From Patescibacteria group bacterium (GTDB lineage: Bacteria; Patescibacteriota; Microgenomatia; Levybacterales; UBA12049), in contig JAMCZG010000053.1 in the NCBI GenBank assembly GCA_023485715.1, positions 1-19,738 of the forward strand: DNA of 19,738 nt, given 5' to 3'. The position numbers and the translations under genes are program-made. The notes below the pieces were generated by a model. The model was not told the DNA's origin, did not search any database, and saw only the letters and a program-made list of their open reading frames with translations. Positions 5,937-11,902 of the stretch are shown here, piece by piece (position 1 is the stretch's first letter; every line of letters starts with the position of its first letter).

Positions 5937-7286
5937 ATGGAGGATAAGCATTTCGAATCCCTATACCCCGATGATTCCCGCTTCTTAGAAATTGAAAAAA
6001 TTCTAAATTTTATCAAACAAGGAAAATCGTGCCAGATCGTTAGCCTTCCCGGAGCAGGAAGATCAAATTTATTGCGGCTTCTGTCCTATAACCGTAATGT
6101 CCGCATTAAACATCTCGGCGAAGACCAAAAATGGCTTCATTTCGTATACACCAATTTTTCCGAGGTGAAAAACAGGCCGCTTTTTGACGTTTTAAAATTT
6201 ATGTTTTTATCCTTGGCCGATTCTCTTCGCGACCGAAAACTTAATGCCGAACACGACAAACTCCACAAAATATTTAAGTCCCACATGATGCAAAACGACG
6301 AAATCGTCCTTTTTCAAGGATTAAAAGAAGCGGTTAACATGTTAACGATCGAAAAAAAACTTACGATCGTTTTTCTTTTCGACAGGGCGGAAGAGTATAT
6401 TCCAAAAGTCTCTGATCTGTTTTTTATGAATCTTAAAACTTTACGGAACATCGCTAAATACAGATTTTCTGCTGTTTTTTCTTTGCCCAGGCCGCTCGAA
6501 GAAGTAATCGAACCTGCCCTTTTTACAGATTTCTACGAATTTATAGCTGGTAACACTGTTTATCTTTCGCTTTACGACAAAGTAGGAACCGATTTTAGGA
6601 TTTCCTACCTCGAAAAAATATCGGGTAAAAAAATCGACCGAGAGCTTTTGGAGAAAATTATTGACCAAACCGGAGGACACGGAAAACTCACACGACTAAG
6701 TGCAGAAGCGGCACTAACAAATAACAACCTACAACTAACTACTAACAAATTAACTGAGTTCTTGCTCGAACAAAAACCGGTCCAAAAAGCGCTTTACGAA
6801 ATCTGGTCTTCGTTTACCCCCGCAGAACAAAAATACTTAATATCTAATATTTCAAGCACAATATTTAATATCGGAAAAGAAAATATAATTTATCTGGAAC
6901 AAGTCGGTGTGTTAAAAAATCAGCAGATCGCAATCCCAATTCTGGAAGAATACATAACTCATCTTAACCCACAAGACGAAGTAGAAGAAAAAATTGTTTA
7001 CGATGAAACAACGAAAGAAATTAAAAAGGGAAACTTCGTTGTTTCGGAAAATCTAACTTCCGCTGAGTTTCGGCTTTTAAAATATTTAATCGAAAATCAG
7101 GGAAGAATTATCGAGAGGGAAGAAATAATAAATTCTGTCTGGAAAGATACGCAAACAACTGCCGGAGTAACAGACCAGGCGCTCGATCAATTAATTTTTA
7201 GACTGCGAAAGAAAATAGAAGATGATCCAAATAACCCAAAACACCTGGAGACAATAAAGGGAAGAGGGATTAAGTTTTCTTCATAA
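5937..7286 (+). CDS. P-loop ATPase-like/OmpR-type winged-helix regulator
   Basis: A 449-residue soluble fusion. The N-terminal part (1-260) resembles an AAA/STAND NTPase. A hydrophobic strand leads to LPGAGRSN (37-44), a Walker A-like loop in which the usual Lys is Arg42, and LTIVFLFDRAEE (142-153) looks like Walker B ending at D149. The middle (280-345) is helical. Residues 364-447 match the OmpR/PhoB Trans_reg_C winged helix: LTSAEFRLLKYLIENQGRII, then the VWKD segment, the recognition helix (VTDQALDQLIFRLRKKIEDD) and the wing ending KGRGIKF. There is no receiver domain. The protein is expected to bind DNA, probably the 11-bp repeats just upstream, and to switch on nucleotide binding or oligomerisation. 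The ATG is supported by the divergent promoter region; no ribosome-binding site is seen. It probably controls the surrounding T4SS-like genes. Confidence 0.82.
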   Translation: MEDKHFESLYPDDSRFLEIEKILNFIKQGKSCQIVSLPGAGRSNLLRLLSYNRNVRIKHLGEDQKWLHFVYTNFSEVKNRPLFDVLKFMFLSLADSLRDRKLNAEHDKLHKIFKSHMMQNDEIVLFQGLKEAVNMLTIEKKLTIVFLFDRAEEYIPKVSDLFFMNLKTLRNIAKYRFSAVFSLPRPLEEVIEPALFTDFYEFIAGNTVYLSLYDKVGTDFRISYLEKISGKKIDRELLEKIIDQTGGHGKLTRLSAEAALTNNNLQLTTNKLTEFLLEQKPVQKALYEIWSSFTPAEQKYLISNISSTIFNIGKENIIYLEQVGVLKNQQIAIPILEEYITHLNPQDEVEEKIVYDETTKEIKKGNFVVSENLTSAEFRLLKYLIENQGRIIEREEIINSVWKDTQTTAGVTDQALDQLIFRLRKKIEDDPNNPKHLETIKGRGIKFSS

Positions 7287-7289
7287 CTC

Positions 7290-7319
7290 TTGCATTAAAT
7301 CCCCGATTTGGTCTACGAT
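7290..7319 (+). promoter_or_regulatory. Leaderless-type promoter of the Cys-rich pilin gene
   Basis: TTGCAT (7290-7295) and TACGAT (7314-7319) are 18 nt apart. The GTG at 7326 begins 6 nt after the -10, where transcription should start, so the mRNA would have essentially no leader. This also decides between the upstream TTG (7308), which would lie inside the promoter, and the GTG. Confidence 0.6.
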
Positions 7320-7325
7320 AAAAAT

Positions 7326-8393
7326 GTGAAGAAAATTTTGCCACTTTTAGAAATAATTGCTCTTGTATTATTTATTTTGTTTTTACCCAAAGCTTCTTAT
7401 GCTGGCAGTTGTGACTTTGAAAAAATGCTAAAACCCCTACAGGTTTCCCCTGCGTCTGGGAATATAACAACTTACTTTAATTTCTCGGGACAAATAGAAA
7501 ATTGCCCAAATTACACAGAAGATCAGGCAACAGGATTAAGGTTATTAGCGTATGACACAAATAATGACGTCGTTTTTAATGAACCCTTAGTTACCGATGT
7601 TCAAGGTAATATTATCGTAAACGGAGTACTTTTTGGTAAAACTGGAACTTTTACTGTAACGTTAACAAACGTAGGTAACGGAGAAGAACTTGCATCAACA
7701 CCACCTGTGACAATAAAAGACACCCCTAATACAAAACTATCATGTGGAGATACCGTCCCCGTTATAACAGAAGATGATAAAGATCCTTGTCCAAGCGAAT
7801 GTCCTGCCACTTCTGTAAATGCGGGAGAAAAACGAGTCTGCGGAGGACAACTCGATTCGGAAACTGAGGAAAGATGCGATACCAGTATAAATCTGGATAC
7901 ATTAGCGGAATGCGAAAGCACCATTAATAGCCCGGCAAAAAAATGCAAAAACGGAACCGGCTGGGTATGTGATAATTCCAATTTCGTACCTTGCAAAAGC
8001 GGAAACGATGTTAAATGCATCCCCTCCGCTCCGTTACCCGGCAGCTGGAAAGATGTTTGCACCCCACAGACTACTTGTAAAAAAGCCGGGGGACCTTCTG
8101 TTGTTTGCACCACCACTTACCGCTGTGAAACCGCCGTTGGACCGGTTACTGCAAGCGCGGATCAGTTTGTAAAATGGCTTTTTGGCCTAATTTTAGGCCT
8201 TTCCGGCGGGATCGCGCTCCTGTTAATAATTTATTCCGGATATAAACTTATGCTCTCTCGCGGAAACCCGGAGAAAATCCAGGGGGCAAAAGAAACTCTC
8301 GTTTCCACGATCGTCGGACTTATGTTTATAATATTTTCTATGGTAATATTGGAAATAATCGGTGTCGATATTCTGGGAATATTCCCTAAATAA
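7326..8393 (+). CDS. Secreted Cys-rich domain fused to T4SS pilin-like module
   Basis: Starting at GTG 7326 the product has 355 residues. The start is chosen from the promoter spacing and because it gives a clean signal peptide (MKKILPLL to ASYA-G, cleavage near residue 26). Residues 35-131 are beta-rich and Ig-like. Residues 139-268 contain 14 of the 16 mature cysteines in spaced pairs, suggesting a disulfide-stabilised extracellular domain. Residues 281-350 hold two membrane helices around SGYKLMLSRGNPEKIQGAKE, the signature shared with the next three proteins and with the VirB2-like T4SS_pilin family. The protein therefore looks like a pilin module carrying a large adhesin- or cap-like ectodomain. 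The next gene follows 4 nt after the stop. The role is inferred from context; the ectodomain family is not recognised. Confidence 0.75.
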   Translation: MKKILPLLEIIALVLFILFLPKASYAGSCDFEKMLKPLQVSPASGNITTYFNFSGQIENCPNYTEDQATGLRLLAYDTNNDVVFNEPLVTDVQGNIIVNGVLFGKTGTFTVTLTNVGNGEELASTPPVTIKDTPNTKLSCGDTVPVITEDDKDPCPSECPATSVNAGEKRVCGGQLDSETEERCDTSINLDTLAECESTINSPAKKCKNGTGWVCDNSNFVPCKSGNDVKCIPSAPLPGSWKDVCTPQTTCKKAGGPSVVCTTTYRCETAVGPVTASADQFVKWLFGLILGLSGGIALLLIIYSGYKLMLSRGNPEKIQGAKETLVSTIVGLMFIIFSMVILEIIGVDILGIFPK

Positions 8394-8397
8394 AAAT

Positions 8398-8817
8398 ATG
8401 ATAAAACAACTCGCGTTAAAAATTCCTGGATTTGACGAGATCGAACCCCCGGGCAACATGCCGGATAAAGGCACAGAAACATTACAACAGGTAATACCAA
8501 ATGTAATAATAATTTTAATCATTGTTTCGATAATTCTTACACTCGTTTTTATACTCTGGGGCGGTATCCAATGGACAACTTCCCAAGGAAACAAAGAAGC
8601 GCTCCAAAAAGCAAGACAGAAAATTACTTTTGCGATTATCGGCCTCGTCGTTGTTCTTTTAGCGTTTTTCATAATAAGTTTTGTCGGAAATCTTTTCGGA
8701 ACGAGCCAATTATCGGGATTTACATGCGACCAGTCGACCGTCGGACAATCTTGTCCAGGAGGAGGAACATGTCAAGCAGGAGGCACTCCTCTTAGTAAAA
8801 CTTATGATTGCCGTTAA
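8398..8817 (+). CDS. T4SS pilin-like (VirB2-type) protein with Cys-rich tail
   Basis: The start is ATG 8398, 4 nt after the previous stop, giving 139 residues; a GTG at 8362 would overlap the upstream gene by 32 nt and is unlikely. A hydrophilic N-terminus (1-30) precedes a membrane helix (34-53), the loop WGGIQWTTSQGNKEALQKAR (54-73) and a second helix (76-99). This two-helix hairpin with a GG-x-x-W-x-TS-x-G loop is the T4SS_pilin/VirB2 pattern. The C-terminal 35 residues carry four cysteines (110, 119, 125, 138), absent from a minimal pilin. No signal peptide is obvious. It is probably co-transcribed with the preceding gene. In T4SS, VirB2 proteins form the pilus or channel lining in the inner membrane. 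Confidence 0.8.
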   Translation: MIKQLALKIPGFDEIEPPGNMPDKGTETLQQVIPNVIIILIIVSIILTLVFILWGGIQWTTSQGNKEALQKARQKITFAIIGLVVVLLAFFIISFVGNLFGTSQLSGFTCDQSTVGQSCPGGGTCQAGGTPLSKTYDCR

Positions 8818-8830
8818 TATAAGTGCCTAC

Positions 8831-8859
8831 TTGACAAGACAAAAAAATCTGCTTATGAT
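8831..8859 (+). promoter_or_regulatory. Strong leaderless-type promoter
   Basis: TTGACA (8831-8836), a 17-nt spacer and TATGAT (8854-8859) form a near-consensus promoter. The ATG at 8867 begins 7 nt after the -10, so transcription should start at or next to the A of the start codon. It is the best promoter in the window and the reference for the leaderless geometry. Confidence 0.75.
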
Positions 8860-8866
8860 AAATTTA

Positions 8867-9283
8867 ATGAGGAAAATATTAGCCCCGATAACAGGATTAG
8901 CAAGCTATCTTCTTATAGCAAAATCTGCGTTTGCGGCTGACGGAGTAACAATAAAAATTTGTACAGATGCTGCGCAAAACCCCATATTAGACGCTGTTTG
9001 CAGATTTAAAGCAGATACATTCGGACAAATAGTAGGGAACATTATTATCGCAATAATTATCATCGCTATAGTTATCGCGTTAATTTTCCTTATAATCGGA
9101 GGCATAAAATGGATCACTTCGGGCGGAGACAAATCTAAAGTAGAGTCTGCACGAAACACGATCGTTGCAGCGATCGTCGGGTTGGTAATTACCCTGCTTG
9201 CCTACTTTATTATCTCTTTTGTCCTAAGCATATTCGGAATAGATAATATTGCAGAAATAAAAATACCTCCCCTGGTTAAATAA
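8867..9283 (+). CDS. T4SS pilin-like (VirB2-type) preprotein
   Basis: The start is ATG 8867 (138 residues). The same frame is open far upstream to 8681, but that part overlaps the previous gene and contains the promoter, so it is not coding. Residues 1-24 look like a signal peptide (MRKILAP to KSAFAA). A short region with two cysteines (32, 45) follows, then helix 57-77, the loop GGIKWITSGGDKSKVESARN (78-97) and helix 99-123, the VirB2/T4SS_pilin hairpin. It has its own strong promoter, so it may be the major, highly expressed pilin of the array. The next gene starts 67 nt on, with another promoter. Confidence 0.82.
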   Translation: MRKILAPITGLASYLLIAKSAFAADGVTIKICTDAAQNPILDAVCRFKADTFGQIVGNIIIAIIIIAIVIALIFLIIGGIKWITSGGDKSKVESARNTIVAAIVGLVITLLAYFIISFVLSIFGIDNIAEIKIPPLVK

Positions 9284-9315
9284 GAGACTCTAATTCTTAA
9301 CCACAACATTCAATC

Positions 9316-9344
9316 TTGTCTTTTTTTATTTTGTTTGTTAATCT
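9316..9344 (+). promoter_or_regulatory. Leaderless-type promoter of the fourth pilin gene
   Basis: TTGTCT (9316-9321), a 17-nt T-rich spacer and TAATCT (9339-9344). The ATG at 9351 starts 6 nt after the -10, again leaving no room for a leader or ribosome-binding site. The spacer includes a seven-T run. Confidence 0.65.
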
Positions 9345-9350
9345 TAAAAT

Positions 9351-9665
9351 ATGAGCTTGGAAGAATGTTTTGGAGACGAAAATACAGCCGCTAATCTTCA
9401 ATGCCTCCCGGTTGTCATCCAAAACGCTATTAACTGGATTTTAATCCTCGCCGGCGTGGTGGCCCTTATTTTGGTAATCATCGCCGGGATTAAACTTATA
9501 ACCTCAAGCGGAGACGCAAAGCAGGTCGAGGGCGCAAAAAAAACCCTGACTTACGCGATAATCGGACTCGTTGTTATTATGCTTTCCTTTTTTATTATAA
9601 GAGTAATCGCGGCGCTAACAGGAGTAACTTGCATCGAACAATTCGGCTTCGGAAATTGCAAATAA
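9351..9665 (+). CDS. T4SS pilin-like (VirB2-type) small membrane protein
   Basis: A 104-residue protein with no classical signal peptide. The N-terminus (1-20) has Cys6 and Cys18, helix 21-46 follows, then the loop AGIKLITSSGDAKQVEGAKK (45-64), helix 66-90 and a short tail with Cys94 and Cys103. The loop is clearly homologous to that of the preceding protein (GIKWITSGGD versus GIKLITSSGD), so the genes are paralogs. The length is close to a minimal T4SS_pilin/VirB2 protein. It has its own promoter. Its stop codon is 1 nt from the stop of the convergent coiled-coil gene, so no terminator fits between them. Confidence 0.82.
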   Translation: MSLEECFGDENTAANLQCLPVVIQNAINWILILAGVVALILVIIAGIKLITSSGDAKQVEGAKKTLTYAIIGLVVIMLSFFIIRVIAALTGVTCIEQFGFGNCK

Positions 9666-9666
9666 T

Positions 9667-11415
9667 TTATTTTCCGATTTCGTTTTTAAGGGCCTTATAA
9701 ATAGGCACGCCTATTAATGCAGTTCCCATTAACAGCAATAAAATACTTAGTATAGATCCGCCACTTTTTTTCTTAAACCAATCAATAACGCCTTCGTTTA
9801 ATACGCCTTCGCTCCTTAGCTTATCTAAAGCATCCTTTACCTCTTTCTTGTTTTTTATTGCATTCTCTATCATTCCCTTGCCCCAATCACTCTCGATAAT
9901 CATTCTTGCCTGATCTTCTCTGAGCGCCCCCGTTTGAATCCTTCTTGTAATAAGTCTTTCAACAACCTGTGGCTGCATTTTTGCTAAAAATTCCGGATCA
10001 GCAAGTTTTGCATTTGCCTCGTCTTCTGTTAGACCACCTTTCATTAAGATATCTTTCATAATCTCATTTGGTCCGGATGTCATGAGCTTGTCAAAGTCTT
10101 CTTTTATCTGATGCTCGTTAAATTCCCTGATTGTCCTTTTATGAAATACCCCAGTTTGTTTTTCACTATCCCATCTTTTAAGCAAACTATCGAGTATCGC
10201 TTTTTCTGCCGGATCGGTTGTCTTAGCCTTTTCCTCTTCTATGAATTGTCGCTGAACTTCTTCCATAGCGATAATTTTTTCTTCAAGATATTGCATCGAC
10301 GCTTCCGAAAAAACACCTCTTAAGTTATCTACAAAGTCTTCTTCTTGAGACGAACGGTCAATTTGAGCCGAAGCCACTTCCGCTTGAGCATTAATGCGCT
10401 CTTTTGTTAATGATTTAACTTCATCATCAAGTTTTGTCCTCTGTATCTCTAATTGCTGCCTCTTTTGTTTAAGTTGCTCTTTTTCCTGTTGGAGAGAATC
10501 CCTCTCAGTCAGTGTTTTTTTAATTTTATTAGTGTCTCTGCGTAACTCCCTTAATTGACCATTTTTCTCAATAAGATCTGTGTCCAAGGCTGAAGTATCC
10601 ACTCCTCTTAATAACATTGTTCTCCTTGTCTGCTCCAAATATTTTATTTCGTCTTTTAATTCATCGAATTTATTTTCTTTATCTTCTAGTTCCACCGTAA
10701 GCTCAGGCAGGTCTTTCTCTATTGCTTCAAGCCTGTCTGATTTACGGCCTCCTGTATCGAACTCCGCCAACTCATCATTAGTTTTGGTTAAATTTCTTTG
10801 CACTTCACTCGATTCTAATTGTTTTTCCTTTTCTCTTTTTTTCGCTTCATCAAACTTTAAGGCAAGATCAGGTGCAATATCGGGGATCGTTTTTGATGAG
10901 TCTATTGCCCCCTCGAATACACCACGAAGCTTAGAGACATAGCTAGGGTCTTTGAGTATGTCCTCGATCGTAGCCTTTTTTTGATTATCAGTCATGCCGG
11001 AAAAAAGAGCGCTTCCCTCGGGCCAAGCCTTAATCGTAAGCTCTACAAACTTTCTGACCTCGGTTTTTTGAGGATCACCCAGGCTATCATAGCCCCTCTC
11101 TAAAAAATCTTTCGCCAAAGAAGAATATTTTTGTGCCTCTTTAAATCTTTTTTCCGTATCAGATCCTGGTTTCCGCTTTTTAGTTCCATCGGGGTTTCTT
11201 TCCGTTCCAATATTTTGATCTATTAGAACATCTATTCCCCTTTGCTCCATGGACCTCCTAGAACGCCATGATTCCAGCATACTTCTAGGTGTTCTGCTGG
11301 TGTATTCCTCGCGCAGTCTTTTTGTATCTTCCCTAAAAGGTGAAGCGACAGGTATTGTACTTTCCTTCCCTAAGACTGCACCAGCCAACACTTCTGGTTT
11401 TCCAATGTCTGACAT
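9667..11415 (-). CDS. Tail-anchored coiled-coil protein of unknown function
   Basis: A 582-residue protein that I cannot assign to a family. Residues 1-60 are basic and probably disordered. Residues 90-180 are helical, and 185-395 form a long, highly charged coiled coil rich in Glu, Lys, Arg and Gln. Residues 400-545 are again helical and hydrophilic. A single hydrophobic segment (ILSILLLLMGTALIGVPIY, 555-573) followed by a short basic tail makes it a tail-anchored membrane protein facing the cytoplasm. A short motif, LRGVF, occurs both before (163-167) and after (365-369) the coiled coil. It lies 1 nt after the stop of the small gene upstream, so the two form a unit. The unit interrupts the T4SS genes on the opposite strand, suggesting an accessory scaffold or tether, which is an inference. 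Confidence 0.85.
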   Translation of the reverse strand: MSDIGKPEVLAGAVLGKESTIPVASPFREDTKRLREEYTSRTPRSMLESWRSRRSMEQRGIDVLIDQNIGTERNPDGTKKRKPGSDTEKRFKEAQKYSSLAKDFLERGYDSLGDPQKTEVRKFVELTIKAWPEGSALFSGMTDNQKKATIEDILKDPSYVSKLRGVFEGAIDSSKTIPDIAPDLALKFDEAKKREKEKQLESSEVQRNLTKTNDELAEFDTGGRKSDRLEAIEKDLPELTVELEDKENKFDELKDEIKYLEQTRRTMLLRGVDTSALDTDLIEKNGQLRELRRDTNKIKKTLTERDSLQQEKEQLKQKRQQLEIQRTKLDDEVKSLTKERINAQAEVASAQIDRSSQEEDFVDNLRGVFSEASMQYLEEKIIAMEEVQRQFIEEEKAKTTDPAEKAILDSLLKRWDSEKQTGVFHKRTIREFNEHQIKEDFDKLMTSGPNEIMKDILMKGGLTEDEANAKLADPEFLAKMQPQVVERLITRRIQTGALREDQARMIIESDWGKGMIENAIKNKKEVKDALDKLRSEGVLNEGVIDWFKKKSGGSILSILLLLMGTALIGVPIYKALKNEIGK

Positions 11416-11416
11416 A

Positions 11417-11761
11417 TTAATTATTTGTCGTTGCTTTTGCTAAGCTTATAGCTTCATCTATTTTACCGTCGTTTGCAAGCCTACTTACATCCTCTGCTAC
11501 TTTCGCCTCCTGTTGGATATTCCCTTGTCTTTCTATAAAAGACTGAATCTGCGAAAAAATTTCCCATTTGGAGGTTAATTCTTTAAGAAAAAAAATTAAT
11601 TCATCTGTGTTTTTTATATTATCGATTTTTTCTAAAACAAAACTACTAATTAAGGCTAATTGATCTTCTGCTAAAACATTTCTCTCTATGCCATCAATAG
11701 CTGTCTCTACGATTCTTTTTTCTATCTCGTTTTTTTGTTCATCGGTAAAATCATTAGACAC
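11417..11761 (-). CDS. Small acidic helical protein of unknown function
   Basis: Starting at GTG 11761 the product has 114 residues. It is acidic and almost wholly helical by composition (many Glu, Lys, Ile, Leu and Ala), with no membrane segment, cysteine or catalytic motif. The last ~30 residues (AEDVSRLANDGKIDEAISLA) resemble a TPR-like helical hairpin, but only one such unit is visible. A good promoter ends 6 nt before the GTG, which supports this start. It is the first gene of a two-gene unit with the tail-anchored coiled-coil protein, 1 nt apart, so a direct partnership is likely. The family is not recognised. Confidence 0.75.
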   Translation of the reverse strand: MSNDFTDEQKNEIEKRIVETAIDGIERNVLAEDQLALISSFVLEKIDNIKNTDELIFFLKELTSKWEIFSQIQSFIERQGNIQQEAKVAEDVSRLANDGKIDEAISLAKATTNN

Positions 11762-11767
11762 AATATT

Positions 11768-11796
11768 ATTGTTCTATATAATTTTACAAAAGTCAA
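11768..11796 (-). promoter_or_regulatory. Leaderless-type promoter of the minus-strand pair
   Basis: On the minus strand TTGACT (11796-11791), a 17-nt spacer and AACAAT (11773-11768) are followed after 6 nt by the GTG start at 11761. The geometry equals that of the plus-strand leaderless promoters. Confidence 0.6.
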
Positions 11797-11866
11797 GAAA
11801 AATAAACATCTCAATTTTTCACAACTAGCCTCGACTTATAGTAACGTTTGACCCACTTTGATAATC

Positions 11867-11895
11867 TTGCAATCGGATTTTTCACATAATACGCT
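11867..11895 (+). promoter_or_regulatory. Leaderless-type promoter of the core assembly operon
   Basis: TTGCAA (11867-11872), a 17-nt spacer and TACGCT (11890-11895), with the ATG at 11903 starting 7 nt later. A second -35-like TTGACC (11848-11853) has no matching -10 at normal spacing. The box positions fit the other promoters of the window, but the -10 is weak. Confidence 0.5.
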
Positions 11896-11902
11896 ATTTT
11901 AT

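Noticed and set aside
7601..8116. 171-codon minus-strand ORF
   Set aside because: It lies wholly inside the Cys-rich pilin gene; the plus-strand product has a signal peptide and a clear domain plan, while this one has none.
8681..8866. Upstream extension of the third pilin gene (open frame from 8681)
   Set aside because: It overlaps the previous gene, reads as low-quality protein and contains the near-consensus promoter; the signal peptide starts at 8867.
11858..11902. TTG start of the PrgI-like gene at 11858, 15 codons earlier
   Set aside because: The PrgI family begins right at the later ATG (ENHPIPQDV), and the earlier part carries the promoter boxes.
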